In this document: positions 32,582-41,573 of the stretch, in pieces
Layout: the number at the start of each line of letters is the position of its first letter
Numbering within the stretch: position 1 is the first letter of the stretch
Virus record (IMG/VR): IMGVR_UViG_3300008108_000279
Coordinates: 1 to 42,866 of that record
DNA: 42,866 bases
Source of the DNA: a virus
Reading direction: 5' to 3' (one strand)
Position numbers and translations under genes: made by a program
Notes under the pieces: model-generated
Told to the model about the DNA's origin: nothing
Databases searched by the model: none
Seen by the model: only the letters and a program-made list of their open reading frames with translations

Positions 32582-33865
32582 TTACAAAGTAACGTCAATC
32601 CAGAATCCACCCTGAGGGTTGTTGAACTCGATGGAAAGCTGACCGCCTACCCATGAATCAACGAAGCCTTCGCGAGTTGGCATTCCTAAAGTGTCGCCCA
32701 TTTCAACAGCAGGGATACCTTGCATGATCTTTGGAGTGATAGACTCCATGTCAACAACGATCAACTTGCTTGCGAAATCAGCAGGGAAGATAGAGTTTTC
32801 TTTCAACAATTCGCAAGGAACTGGAACGAATTTCATACCTCCGAACACGTACTGCTCTAAGCCTAAGTTTGCTACCATGTCGTTAGGAGTGTAACGCAAG
32901 CCAGCAACTTTGTAAGACTTAGCCAATTCGTGCAACACGCGCTGAGTACCGATGATGAAACGAGTTTCACCTTCAGCCTTGAAGTTTGTTTGATCAGCAA
33001 GAGCCTCGAATGTAGCAGGCAAAGCAGCTACTGTAGAAGCAGCGTTAGCAGAACCAGCAGCAACCATAGTTGGGTAGATACCGCCCATAGCCTTTGCAAG
33101 TTCACCGTTAGCTAAACGCAATTCACCGCGAACACCGTTAATGAATGTAGCGAAGATGTCGAAGCGAAGCTGGTCGATGCGCTCCTTAGTGTTTTTAACT
33201 AAGTAGTCAGTCTTGCCAGTGTTCTTCCACTTCTGCAATTCAACACGACCCCAACGATCAGCACGCAAGAAGAACTGAACGAAGTTGTAACGCTCAATTG
33301 TGTTCATGCGCTGATAAGTATCAAAGCGGTCCATGCCGTCTGCACGAACAGTTGACTGAACTGACAATGTTGCTGGTGCAGTAACTGCAGGCAATCCAAG
33401 GTCAGTGTAAGATTCAACTGTGATGCTAGGACCAGCAGGGTTAATCGCAACAACAACACCTTGAGTGTTGTCAGGGAAAACAACTTTCATGTTCAATGAA
33501 ATGTTGTCTAAAGATGCAGCAGAAACTGTGTAAGTTTGCTGAACAGAAGAACCTGGGATAGCAGCAACAGCCAATGCGTTGGCAGTAACTGTAACTGGTG
33601 AACGACCAAAGGTCTTCTCTAAGTATGTGAACTCGTCAGAAGGAACTGTCTCAAATGCTTTTGAGAACAATAGCTTCAACAAGTTGTACTGCGCAGGGGC
33701 AGCATCATAGATAGCCGACTTAACGACTTTCTCTAAGTGGATTGTTTCATTCACTCCGTAAGCAGGAGCAGAAATCGCTTGGTAATTTGATGCCTGTGGG
33801 TTGGCGGCAAGGTTGTTTCCGTATGGACTTCCACCTACGCCAGGGCTGTAGATTGTATTTGACAT
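32582..33865 (-). CDS. major capsid protein
   Basis: 427 residues, predicted HK97-fold shell protein. Context is classic: directly downstream of the scaffold and portal genes. Features: N-terminal arm (about 1-45, Asn/Ala/Gly-rich), a spine-helix-like segment (LEKVVKSAIYDAAPAQYNLLKLLF), a small beta insertion at about 90-175 (TVTANALAVAAIPGSSVQQTYTV through PATLSVQSTV) that looks like an added Ig-like or surface domain, RWGRVELQKWKNTGKTDYL and RIDQLRFDIFATFINGVRGE in the middle, and a beta-rich end (GFVDSWVGGQLSIEFNNPQGGFWIDVTL). It is followed by a hairpin, consistent with high expression. No family member is named with confidence. Confidence 0.85.
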   Translation of the reverse strand: MSNTIYSPGVGGSPYGNNLAANPQASNYQAISAPAYGVNETIHLEKVVKSAIYDAAPAQYNLLKLLFSKAFETVPSDEFTYLEKTFGRSPVTVTANALAVAAIPGSSVQQTYTVSAASLDNISLNMKVVFPDNTQGVVVAINPAGPSITVESYTDLGLPAVTAPATLSVQSTVRADGMDRFDTYQRMNTIERYNFVQFFLRADRWGRVELQKWKNTGKTDYLVKNTKERIDQLRFDIFATFINGVRGELRLANGELAKAMGGIYPTMVAAGSANAASTVAALPATFEALADQTNFKAEGETRFIIGTQRVLHELAKSYKVAGLRYTPNDMVANLGLEQYVFGGMKFVPVPCELLKENSIFPADFASKLIVVDMESITPKIMQGIPAVEMGDTLGMPTREGFVDSWVGGQLSIEFNNPQGGFWIDVTL

Positions 33866-33877
33866 TTTGATTTACGT

Positions 33878-35050
33878 TTAAAACGCTTTACCCTTAGTTG
33901 CTGCTTTAAGTATATCTAACTGACGCTGCAATTCAGGGCTAACCTGAACACCTTTACCAATAGCATTATCATTAGCAGAACCCCTTGAAGGAGACTTAGT
34001 ATTCCCTCTCTCGATAAACTCTTCAGTCACATTGGATCGCTCCCTGTTTCTGATAAAGTTAGTCAAGTGATCAATAGTCTCTTTCCCCTTCAACACCATG
34101 AGTACGTTCTGAGCTGCGTCCGGTTTTAAAGCTCCGTCATTGCCGATAAACAGTTTCATGAAGTCACCACTCTCTAAAACCTGGCGGACGTCAGCCTTAG
34201 CTGATTCGTCTTTAAAGAGAGGAAGCGATTCATTGAGAGTCTCAAATGCAGTATCAATAGATGCCGAGTACGCTGCCTGGCGGTCCTGGGCTTCTTTGAT
34301 CATAGACTGCACCTTTTGATCCCTCTGCTGCTTCAGCATCGAGAACTTTTCCTTAGCTGCTTCTAGAGCAATACTAATGGCAGTGTCATCACTATTTTCA
34401 ATATCTTCCAATTGCTCCTCGGTAAACTTGCCCGGGAAGAAATGGTTGATTAAATTTTTATCCTCCTGCTTTTCCAATCCTTTTGAGAAGTCGACTAGTT
34501 TGCTGTTATTAACTGCTGACTTCCAATCTCCTCCAGACGCTGCAACCTGAATTGCTTCCTGTAGTTCTGTTGGTAAAGCACTCAAACCTTTTTCAATACC
34601 ATCCGCCTTTTTCTTATACTCCGGCAATTCTGAAGCTTGCTTTCTCCACGTACCAACAGCTTCCTCCATCTTCTTTACTGCCTCTTGCGGGTCCTTTGCC
34701 TGTATACCAAACTTAGTAACGAGCCCGTTAAATAAATCATCTAACGTTTGAGGAGCCTGTGGTTTCTGAGAAGCTTTTGCGTTACTCTTTGGAACAGAAA
34801 TGTTTCCAAGTGGAGTCTCAATAACTTCTTCGTTTTCCGACTCTTGCTCATTTACATTACCACTTGTAGTACTAACCTGTTGAGGTGTAGTGTCTACAAC
34901 ACTTGCAGTCTGTTGCTGTTGTTCGTTACTTTCCATTTGATTGATAGCTTGTTCAATCTGTGGAAATACTGCTGCAGCAATGCCGAGTCCTAAGCTTTGC
35001 CCAGTAAACTCTTCTGCGTTTTCTTGTGATTCTTGAACTTGTTCTGACAT
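33878..35050 (-). CDS. capsid scaffolding protein, 390 aa
   Basis: 390 residues, acidic and Gln/Glu/Ser-rich at the N-terminus (about 1-100, low complexity) with long helices in the middle (KDPQEAVKKMEEAVGTWRKQASELPEYKKKADG; ISIALEAAKEKFSMLKQQRDQKVQSMIKEAQ). The C-terminal end is basic and helical (PELQRQLDILKAATKGKAF), the usual capsid-binding end of scaffolds. It lies between portal and major capsid protein, as scaffolds do. No protease motif is seen, so the scaffold is presumably released or cut by another activity. Confidence 0.82.
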   Translation of the reverse strand: MSEQVQESQENAEEFTGQSLGLGIAAAVFPQIEQAINQMESNEQQQQTASVVDTTPQQVSTTSGNVNEQESENEEVIETPLGNISVPKSNAKASQKPQAPQTLDDLFNGLVTKFGIQAKDPQEAVKKMEEAVGTWRKQASELPEYKKKADGIEKGLSALPTELQEAIQVAASGGDWKSAVNNSKLVDFSKGLEKQEDKNLINHFFPGKFTEEQLEDIENSDDTAISIALEAAKEKFSMLKQQRDQKVQSMIKEAQDRQAAYSASIDTAFETLNESLPLFKDESAKADVRQVLESGDFMKLFIGNDGALKPDAAQNVLMVLKGKETIDHLTNFIRNRERSNVTEEFIERGNTKSPSRGSANDNAIGKGVQVSPELQRQLDILKAATKGKAF

Positions 35051-35103
35051 GACTTATTGATTTTCGGTTGTAAAATTATGAATTATTATTTATTAAAAAA
35101 AAT

Positions 35104-37359
35104 TTATTGACTTTGTTGTTGTGGTATTTGTCCTTGCTTTGCTAATGCAGAAGCTTGTGACCTTGCAAATATTTGCTCTAGTTTACGCTGGTGCTTAAGC
35201 TCTTCAGCGTTATCTTCCCTAGCCATATACATTTGCTCCTTAGCGTTTTGCTCTTGCTGCATCATCTGCATTTGCTGCATCATCTGCTGGTTCTGCTGAT
35301 TCTGTTGTTCAGATTCAACCCTAGCTAATTCTAATTTATTTACAGCAGAATCCCTAAGAGCTCTAGCTACCTGATCAGGCGTTGACCTATTGAATAGGTT
35401 TGCAACTTTAATATCATCTATCAATCCCATGCTTCTTAACGTCAACAACATTTGGTTGCCTGCGTTAATAAGAGTTTCTTCCGGAGAATCAAGCTTAACG
35501 AATATCCTAAAGTCTTCATTCCTAATATCCTTAGACATGGTTATTGACTTAGCGCCTTCGTCTCCAGTGATAACGACAAGCTCTCTTTCGTTGTCAATAT
35601 AAATGCGCTTACCTCTTGATGCAACTGCCTGATAGCATTGAACCATTATGTTTCTTATGCAGTTATAGAAAGGCTCCTGCATAAGAGATCCTCGCTGTAT
35701 CAACATCTGCGTTACGCCAACTAATTGATCTTGCCCTTGCGCCTCTCCCTGCAATGCATCGTTAACTCCAGTAGACTGCTGAACCATGCCTCGTATCGTG
35801 TCTACGATATTGAACATAACCATGGTACCCTGCCTTATTGTTGTATCATAAGGGAATACCACGTTCTGAACACCGCGAAGCTTAGCGTCAATTACGATTG
35901 GCTTAGACTGGTTCTGCGCAGTTATCATCTCCTCTTCGGTTGTTACGCCATCTATCGCAGATCTGTCGATGAAATATCCAGCTCCCCTGGAATTGTTCAT
36001 TTGGTTTTCTGCAACAGACAATACCCTGTTAACAAGCCTTTGCGGATCTATCGCGTCATCAATTGGAGACTTAACCTCTCCGTTTATGTATGACCATGCG
36101 TATACTTTGAATGGGAATCTTACATCGCAGTAGTTTTCGAAATCAGTTTCCATGTACGGAAGCATTCCGTACTCGAGAATTACATCGGAAATTCTTTGGC
36201 TGTTCTTGTCTTTTACATTGCCAACGTTGGGCACGAATCGACAGTATTTTATTACCTCTGAGTAGTGGTTAATAACTTTCTTACCCTTCATGATCCTCTT
36301 TGCCCTTGCGGTATTAGGAGGATCTATCAGATCTTTTTCAGTATACCTTGGCTCGGTATCTCCATCTTCTACGTATCCTATTTTTGTAAACATAGGATAA
36401 CCAAACTCGTCAAGTACATACCCGAACTTTAACTTCAAAGTATCTCTCCAGAATGTATTATGAACCTCTACTGATCCTGTGTTAACACCGTATGTAGACC
36501 CAGCAGAGTTTGCATACATTGTCTGAGAATCATTAGCGAACTGCTGGAAAGCTTCAATAGCTTTCATCTGCTCCTCGTTAAGGTCGGTCCCTTGCTCAAA
36601 AATCTGTGGAGCTGATAGGTATTCTACAAATCCCATATACTCCGCATCCTTAAGGTCTGGCCTTCTGGATGCCCTGTCCCAATAGAAGCGCTTAGATAAT
36701 ATAGATTCAAACCTGTGATGGCCAGACGCCTCGAAGTCATAAACAACTCCAATTCCTGATAACGCGACCTGCTCAGCAAGATTAATTTGTACAAACTCTT
36801 TGAACTGATTAAGGTTTGCTACATAGTCAAGTAATAGGTTAATATTTTCTTGGTAATCGTCAACATACAGGTTTCTAAATATCTGCTCAGTCTCTTGTTT
36901 TGTCTTTCCAATTGGAGCCCTTTGAGATATGGCTTCAGAAAACTCTGGCATAAGCTGAGCTTGATTCTGGATAAACAACAGCTCCTTAAGTTTTTCTTCC
37001 CTCCTGTTTATAGCCATAGGGGAAGTACTCTTTGCTGTTGCGTCAATAGACAAGCGTATAGCGTTTCCGCGATACTGCTCTACCATTGGTCGGATTATAT
37101 TGTTAACAACTTTAATCCTAGTTCTTTCTTGGTTGGTTTCGTCTTTCAGGAAAACCTCAACATCTTCCCTATCCAACCACTGGTTGCCGGTGTAGAAGTT
37201 TTCATTGCGAATAATGTTTTGCAGCCAAAGCTGATGAGAGGCGTTGTTCCATCCGGCACCAACTACATATTGTCCCCACTTTAAGTGGTACTCTTTTTCG
37301 TCGTAGTTGTTGTCAAGTCTATTTGGCCTTTCTGCCGTAGTGGTTGCTGATACGTTCAT
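35104..37359 (-). CDS. portal protein
   Basis: 751 residues, large for a portal and in the size range of P22-like and crAss-like ones. N-terminal LKWGQYVVGAGWNNASHQLWLQNIIRNENFYTGNQWL, then RTRIKVVNNIIRPMVEQYRGNAI is the typical portal wing/clip region; the middle (KRFYWDRASRRPDLKDAEYMGFVEYL, VNRVLSVAENQMNNSRGAGYFID, GMVQQSTGVNDALQGEAQGQDQLVG) contains the stem and crown-like segments. The last ~80 residues are a Gln/Met-rich coiled coil (about 675-751) that may form the barrel. It starts 1 nt after the 195-aa gene and forms the dodecameric DNA gate to which the ring proteins attach. Confidence 0.87.
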   Translation of the reverse strand: MNVSATTTAERPNRLDNNYDEKEYHLKWGQYVVGAGWNNASHQLWLQNIIRNENFYTGNQWLDREDVEVFLKDETNQERTRIKVVNNIIRPMVEQYRGNAIRLSIDATAKSTSPMAINRREEKLKELLFIQNQAQLMPEFSEAISQRAPIGKTKQETEQIFRNLYVDDYQENINLLLDYVANLNQFKEFVQINLAEQVALSGIGVVYDFEASGHHRFESILSKRFYWDRASRRPDLKDAEYMGFVEYLSAPQIFEQGTDLNEEQMKAIEAFQQFANDSQTMYANSAGSTYGVNTGSVEVHNTFWRDTLKLKFGYVLDEFGYPMFTKIGYVEDGDTEPRYTEKDLIDPPNTARAKRIMKGKKVINHYSEVIKYCRFVPNVGNVKDKNSQRISDVILEYGMLPYMETDFENYCDVRFPFKVYAWSYINGEVKSPIDDAIDPQRLVNRVLSVAENQMNNSRGAGYFIDRSAIDGVTTEEEMITAQNQSKPIVIDAKLRGVQNVVFPYDTTIRQGTMVMFNIVDTIRGMVQQSTGVNDALQGEAQGQDQLVGVTQMLIQRGSLMQEPFYNCIRNIMVQCYQAVASRGKRIYIDNERELVVITGDEGAKSITMSKDIRNEDFRIFVKLDSPEETLINAGNQMLLTLRSMGLIDDIKVANLFNRSTPDQVARALRDSAVNKLELARVESEQQNQQNQQMMQQMQMMQQEQNAKEQMYMAREDNAEELKHQRKLEQIFARSQASALAKQGQIPQQQSQ

Positions 37360-37360
37360 T

Positions 37361-37948
37361 TTATGCTTGTTTACGATCTTCTGCTATCACTGACTGTATT
37401 GGGGACTTCCCATTTCCAGGTGTGCTGCTTTTATTAGACGCGCCAAAACCTTCTTCTAATTGAATGATTGCGCTTGGCAACTCTTCTCGTATTTTCTGTA
37501 TAGATGAAGCCCATGCATTAATTGACTGCCAATCTGCATAAGCTATTCCGTCATCATTTATTTTTGCCAAAGCTCCGTCAACGTCATAATTAAGAATCTT
37601 TATCATGTTGTCTACAGCTTTACCTATAGCGTTCTTGGCAAGAAGCCTAACATCAGGAGCAAACTTAGACATTCTGTCTATGGCTATCTTGACATGAGAT
37701 GGGAATCTTAATGACAGATATAATTCTTTCTGAGTGCTGTCTGAAGTTTCTCCAAATGCCTCATTGTATGACAGTTGTGCCTTCTTGAAATCGTCTTTGA
37801 TTTCTGCATAGGGAGATTCTTTGCATGCATAATACCATACAAAGTGACTTTCCTTAACGGTGATATTCTTAAATTCAGACATCTTGCTCAACTCCGGATA
37901 GAGCTGCGCCAGCGATTTTGTCTTGTCTTTGATCTCGAATAAAGCCAT
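37361..37948 (-). CDS. conserved-position protein between terminase and portal, 195 aa
   Basis: 195 residues, mostly helical: MALFEIKDKTKSLAQLYPELSKMSEFK, then ESHFVWYYACKESPYAEI and two amphipathic helices (VRLLAKNAIGKAVDNMIKIL; DWQSINAWASSIQKIREELP), disordered end. The start at 37948 overlaps the terminase by 74 nt; an alternative at 37882 reduces that to 8 nt. I prefer the longer start because its N-terminus reads as a continuous helical domain, but with limited confidence. Function unknown; possibly an accessory to packaging. Confidence 0.65.
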   Translation of the reverse strand: MALFEIKDKTKSLAQLYPELSKMSEFKNITVKESHFVWYYACKESPYAEIKDDFKKAQLSYNEAFGETSDSTQKELYLSLRFPSHVKIAIDRMSKFAPDVRLLAKNAIGKAVDNMIKILNYDVDGALAKINDDGIAYADWQSINAWASSIQKIREELPSAIIQLEEGFGASNKSSTPGNGKSPIQSVIAEDRKQA

Positions 37949-40289
37949 TGTCTCTTGATACTACCTTTTTCTCCCTTTGAGTTTGGTAATATAGTTTTCC
38001 ATCCTTATCTCTTGCCAGAACCTTTTTAACAATAATCTTTTCAGAACCAGAAGATGATATCTCTTTAATGGTTCTGTTGGTATACACCGATGCACAAATG
38101 TACGAATAAATCAAAGACCATAGCGCGTCATCCCAATTATATTTTTTGTCTTGAGGTTCCCACGTTTCTGACCTTCCTACCATTTTACATACAAATGTTT
38201 TTAGCTGTTCATAGTAAAGATCTATCCAGATCCTGTCTCCAAAGGCCGTAAACAGTTCGCCCATCATAGATATTAAAAGCTTGTTTCTTAAGCCTTTGTT
38301 ATCTACGCCGACTATAACTGTTCCATTTCTTGTTTGTAATGACATTGGAAGCTCAGTGCTGTATACCATTGACGAGCCAAGTCCTTTGTTTTGTTTGTAT
38401 TCCCTATATGCTGTTCCAATGTTTGACTCGATAACTTCAGGCACTGAGCCCTTAGCCTCTACGTCATAATATATCCCAAGCAACATGCACTGTAAAAATA
38501 CATACCTATAGTCTTGTGATCTAAAATTAACAACAGCGACAGGCGACATATAATACGCATCCCATATACTGGAAGACATCTTAGAGTGTCCGTTGTCTGT
38601 GTGGATAGGGTCAGTTCCTTGGTAGTACCTGTTAACCCATCTCTTTGGGTGGTCGAATATTATTGTCGTTGCCCTTGGGTCTGACATTGATGTCGGAACA
38701 AAGTTTGCTCCAATTATCTTGAACGGAACGTCACTGCCTTCGTGGGCTGGTTGCGTTGTGTCATATATGGGATCAAGGTATCCGTACTGAGGCGGAACCT
38801 TTTTGTACGCAGTCATTATCCTATCTAAGCTCTTCTGTATATATTCTGAAGATATAAGCGTTTGTCCAGACGATAAGAATACGTCAGATATTGTTATAGG
38901 GTAAGACTGATGGAACCTTGTTCTTCTTGACTCTGCGTCTGGTCCAACGTGATTGTACGCCTCATCCTTAAGTTGATCGTACAATTCCCTTGTCATACCA
39001 GGTCTCCACCATACGTTGAAGAACAGAGGGATCATTCCAGGCTTGCTCTTTTTCCAGTTGTCTAAGTCAGACATATACCTGGAGTAGAACGCTATGCCTT
39101 GCTTGTCCATGTACCCACCGGTTCCCCACATAACCAACTGCCTTAAAAGTTCTTGCCTTCCGGTCATTGGGCTAAAACCAAACATAGTTGGAATAATGTC
39201 GTCAATAAGATCGTTAAGGACGTCAATGTTTCCAGCCTCGTCAATAAGTGTAACGGTAGGAGTAGTAGAAGCTATGGCTGTTTTAGAAGGGGCAAGTACG
39301 GATATCTCAGAGTTGTTACCTTCTATAACGGCCTTCTCTTCTTCTTCCGCAAATATCAAAGTTGTAATCCTTGAGTTCTTAGCAAAAGGCCTCATCTCCA
39401 CCGGTATCTTTCCGAGTGGATATTTTATCTTATCTTCAAATGTTTTCTCTGCCTTGTCCTTATTTTCAGATATATACTTTATAATCTGATCGGCATTAAG
39501 TGCAGCTTTAAACATTGCCCAGCCGCAGATTGTTGTGGTAAATGCTACCTGCCTGGCCTTAGCTATATCCATACCATATCCGCAATCAAGCAGATATAAT
39601 ATAACCTTATGACCTAGCTGGCCCTTATACTTTTTAATACCAAACGCAGACGCTTCTTTTATATGTAGATATTTATCAAGAGCATACAGACTATTCTCTC
39701 TACATCTTTTAACTTCCCTAACAAAGTAATCGAATCGATCTGAGTCATCAGTAATGTCAGGCGTTGGCTCAGACATCCAGTCTTCTGACTGCTGACAGTA
39801 TAGCTGAAACTTACTATAAGTGGCCATGCTATTAAATCCATCAGGAGAATTAATAGAGTCTATCCACTTCACGAAATCATTGCTATGCAAGACTAAAGAC
39901 TTTGGCATCCAGTCTTTTTTCTTGACGCCATTCTTCTTGCCAGAATATACAGGATACTTTGACAATATAGAGTCATAGTATCTTGTAGTTAAAACAGTAA
40001 CATCACCAGACAGTATGTCATCTGGTATTGGTCCCGATATATCTATCATTGAATTTGCCGCAACCTCCTGTTCTGAGAATACAGCAGCTACACTCACGAA
40101 GTCTTCAATAAGCTTGAGCGAAGCTTTGGGATCTATCTTTTCAGAAATATCCTCATAACTTACTTTTAAAAATCCAGCAGCTTTTAACTTCTGGATGTCA
40201 CTATCGCTTATTTCAATACCTCGAGAATAGAGGTCGGCTAAGAGTGAAAGCTTAGCCGACTCTGACTCGTTTACATTTCTTTTAGACAA
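37875..40289 (-). CDS. terminase large subunit
   Basis: 804 residues, large for TerL. ATPase motifs: IAKARQVAFTTTICGW near 240-255, the terminase Walker-A-like KxRQxGxST segment (here with A and T in place of G and S); TVTLIDEAGN near 345-355, the Walker B with catalytic Glu; MWGTGG, the coupling C-motif. Nuclease: YYQGTDPIHTDNG near 567-579 carries the first metal-binding Asp, and DALWSLIYSYICASV near the end fits the last acidic motif. The long N-terminal ~200 residues are unusual. It packages DNA into the portal two genes downstream. Start follows the possible small terminase by 9 nt. Confidence 0.85.
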   Translation of the reverse strand: MSKRNVNESESAKLSLLADLYSRGIEISDSDIQKLKAAGFLKVSYEDISEKIDPKASLKLIEDFVSVAAVFSEQEVAANSMIDISGPIPDDILSGDVTVLTTRYYDSILSKYPVYSGKKNGVKKKDWMPKSLVLHSNDFVKWIDSINSPDGFNSMATYSKFQLYCQQSEDWMSEPTPDITDDSDRFDYFVREVKRCRENSLYALDKYLHIKEASAFGIKKYKGQLGHKVILYLLDCGYGMDIAKARQVAFTTTICGWAMFKAALNADQIIKYISENKDKAEKTFEDKIKYPLGKIPVEMRPFAKNSRITTLIFAEEEEKAVIEGNNSEISVLAPSKTAIASTTPTVTLIDEAGNIDVLNDLIDDIIPTMFGFSPMTGRQELLRQLVMWGTGGYMDKQGIAFYSRYMSDLDNWKKSKPGMIPLFFNVWWRPGMTRELYDQLKDEAYNHVGPDAESRRTRFHQSYPITISDVFLSSGQTLISSEYIQKSLDRIMTAYKKVPPQYGYLDPIYDTTQPAHEGSDVPFKIIGANFVPTSMSDPRATTIIFDHPKRWVNRYYQGTDPIHTDNGHSKMSSSIWDAYYMSPVAVVNFRSQDYRYVFLQCMLLGIYYDVEAKGSVPEVIESNIGTAYREYKQNKGLGSSMVYSTELPMSLQTRNGTVIVGVDNKGLRNKLLISMMGELFTAFGDRIWIDLYYEQLKTFVCKMVGRSETWEPQDKKYNWDDALWSLIYSYICASVYTNRTIKEISSSGSEKIIVKKVLARDKDGKLYYQTQREKKVVSRDNGFIRDQRQDKIAGAALSGVEQDV

Positions 40290-40298
40290 ATTCTATTT

Positions 40299-40760
40299 TT
40301 AATATGCGTCAATTTCTGACTGAATGTTTTCTATTAATAACTCAAATGCATTTATAACATCTAACCGAAGATCGATAAATACCTTAGCTTCAATGTTATC
40401 AACAGACAAGTCTGCTGGATTTTGGAACGAATACTGGAAAGACAAAGACTCGTACTTCAGCATTGCTTTCATTGCTTCTGTCCTTGAAAGTATCAAGTTT
40501 TCATATGTGTATAATGGGTGATTATACTTGTCGTCATTTGACACAAGGCCAGCAACAGTCTTAGCTACATAGTTAGCTGTACGATTAACAACACCGTGTA
40601 TTGCCCCCTTCTCTGAGTTCAACGCCATTAGCAAAGAATTAATACTATCCCCTGTTGTTGTAGAGTTAGGAAGATCAGGAATTAAAACATATGGACCAAC
40701 GTTGTTAACCAACATGTCTTCAACTTCTGTTAATGCGTCAATTTTTTCGAACAGTTTCAT
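40299..40760 (-). CDS. probable small terminase or packaging accessory protein, 153 aa
   Basis: Start at 40760 (MKLFEKIDALTEVED) because it follows the upstream stop by 2 nt; a longer start at 40799 would overlap that gene. 153 helical residues with two amphipathic helices (SINSLLMALNSEKGAIHGVVNRTANYVAKTVAG; YTYENLILSRTEAMKAMLKYESLSF) and a C-terminal helix (KVFIDLRLDVINAFELLIENIQSEI). The place right before the large terminase is that of TerS. A DNA-binding HTH is not clear by eye, so the assignment is positional. Confidence 0.5.
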   Translation of the reverse strand: MKLFEKIDALTEVEDMLVNNVGPYVLIPDLPNSTTTGDSINSLLMALNSEKGAIHGVVNRTANYVAKTVAGLVSNDDKYNHPLYTYENLILSRTEAMKAMLKYESLSFQYSFQNPADLSVDNIEAKVFIDLRLDVINAFELLIENIQSEIDAY

Positions 40761-40762
40761 GA

Positions 40763-40993
40763 TTAGATTTTTACTGATTCCCATTTGCCCAACGGGCACC
40801 TTTCACCTGTAGCCCTTAGCTTAGAAACAAAAGGACACATACACTTGCTACACCCTACACCCTTGCCGGATATAAATACACAGTTATCGCAAGATGAGCA
40901 TATCTCAGCTCTTTGCTTTGCAATCTTTTCTACTTCAGGACTTTTGAAAACAAAGTTTTTCCATCCGTCCATTATGATCTGTAGCTTATTCAT
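40763..40993 (-). CDS. small zinc-binding-like Cys-rich protein, 76 aa
   Basis: Start at 40993 (MNKLQIIMDGWKNF), chosen because a TATATTTG box lies 7 nt upstream. 76 residues with two Cys clusters: CSSCDNC and GCSKCMCPF, followed by GERCPLGKW. The closing CPLGKW and the CxxC pairs resemble small phage zinc-ribbon proteins; a bound Zn is likely. Cytoplasmic, with no signal peptide. It is the first gene of the late minus-strand block, before the putative small terminase. Possible roles include a host transcription modifier or a packaging accessory; there is no direct evidence. Confidence 0.75.
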   Translation of the reverse strand: MNKLQIIMDGWKNFVFKSPEVEKIAKQRAEICSSCDNCVFISGKGVGCSKCMCPFVSKLRATGERCPLGKWESVKI

Positions 40994-41000
40994 TATGGTA

Positions 41001-41008
41001 CAAATATA
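41001..41008 (-). promoter_or_regulatory. TAnnTTTG box before the late packaging/head operon
   Basis: TATATTTG on the minus strand ends 7 nt before the ATG at 40993. No TTG is evident 17-23 bp upstream. It lies back to back with the plus-strand promoter at 41030-41060, making 40994-41097 a divergent control region. Confidence 0.55.
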
Positions 41009-41029
41009 CAAAATAAGATAACATACATA

Positions 41030-41060
41030 TTGCCTGATTTGTTTTTTATGCATATCTTTG
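41030..41060 (+). promoter_or_regulatory. promoter of the 81-aa gene
   Basis: TTG at 41030-41032, 20-bp spacer, TATCTTTG at 41053-41060, about 37 nt before the ATG at 41098. The leader (41061-41097) is AT-rich and unstructured by eye. Unlike most other boxes here, it leaves a real 5' UTR. Confidence 0.7.
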
Positions 41061-41097
41061 TTACTCAACTGTTTGTTTAACTAAAAACTTTTTAATC

Positions 41098-41343
41098 ATG
41101 TCTGCAATTGCAAAACCATTTATTCACAGCACCACCGCTGCGAATGCTGATGATCACTTCAACGTTGAAGATATTATCGGAAGCGGCAAAGTTGATTTGC
41201 CTGCTATCGGTGGTAACGCCGCAAGGTACCTTATCGTTTTCCAAATGAAGAACGGTATGACCAAGTACTTGCGTTATGACACTGCTATTGCCCGCAACAA
41301 TGCTTACACTGCATTACGTGCATTAGCTTCTGCTAACATTTAA
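41098..41343 (+). CDS. small monocistronic protein, 81 aa
   Basis: 81 residues: MSAIAKPFIHSTTAANADDHFNVEDIIGSG, then a compact beta/helix unit (YLIVFQMKNGMTKYLRYDTAIARNNAYTALRALASANI). It has its own promoter, a 37-nt leader and a strong terminator 18 nt after the stop, so it is expressed alone, opposite in direction to the late genes. Its codon choice looks like that of the capsid gene, which would suit high expression; this is an eye estimate. No family is recognised. Candidates are a small DNA-binding or capsid-associated protein, or an early host-takeover factor. Confidence 0.72.
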   Translation: MSAIAKPFIHSTTAANADDHFNVEDIIGSGKVDLPAIGGNAARYLIVFQMKNGMTKYLRYDTAIARNNAYTALRALASANI

Positions 41344-41361
41344 TCAACATATGTTGATAAG

Positions 41362-41396
41362 AAAAACCCGAAGGTCTTGACTTTCGGGTTTTTTAT
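41362..41396 (+). terminator. intrinsic terminator of the 81-aa gene
   Basis: AAAAACCCGAAGG (41362-41374), 6-nt loop, CTTTCGGGTTTTT (41381-41393) with one G-T pair and a U-rich tail. A-rich 5' side also gives U's on the other strand, so it could terminate in both directions. Starts 18 nt after the 81-aa stop. Confidence 0.9.
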
Positions 41397-41408
41397 TTTA
41401 TATATTTG
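41377..41408 (+). promoter_or_regulatory. promoter candidate reading into the non-coding region
   Basis: TTG at 41377-41379, in the loop of the terminator hairpin, 21-bp spacer, then TATATTTG at 41401-41408. A transcript starting near 41412 would run through the hairpins, the G-rich tract (G's in the RNA) and the long stem-loop. No gene follows closely, so the product would be a non-coding RNA or replication primer. Confidence 0.55.
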
Positions 41409-41442
41409 CCGTTCATAATGAATAAATCAAAAACAAAGGCAT

Positions 41443-41507
41443 TGACTTGACGAGTCATTTTACATCCGGGTTTCGAGCAGATACCGGTGCAACTAGCTAT
41501 ACTTGCT
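41443..41507 (+). other. cluster of small hairpins in the presumed transcript
   Basis: TGACT-TGACG-AGTCA (41443-41457); CCGG/CCGG with flanking CA/TG pairs around a 14-nt loop (41463-41489); AGC/GCT (41495-41507). Short stems, each weak alone, but side by side downstream of a promoter. Part has a superficial tRNA look (TTCGAGC, CCGGTGCAAC) but no cloverleaf can be folded. Confidence 0.4.
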
Positions 41508-41573
41508 GAACTGTTACATTTAATCAGTGGCTTGGATCAGATAACTTTTTTTCAAAACTTCTCTCCATTGAAT

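Noticed and set aside
41418-41450. 10-codon ORF MNKSKTKALT after the 41401 box
   Set aside because: Too short to support as a gene; kept only as a note in the non-coding region.
41430-41500. tRNA-like sequence (GGGTTTCGAGC, CCGGTGCAAC, a possible anticodon hairpin)
   Set aside because: No acceptor stem, the T-loop is twice normal length and no D-arm can be drawn; a cloverleaf does not fold.
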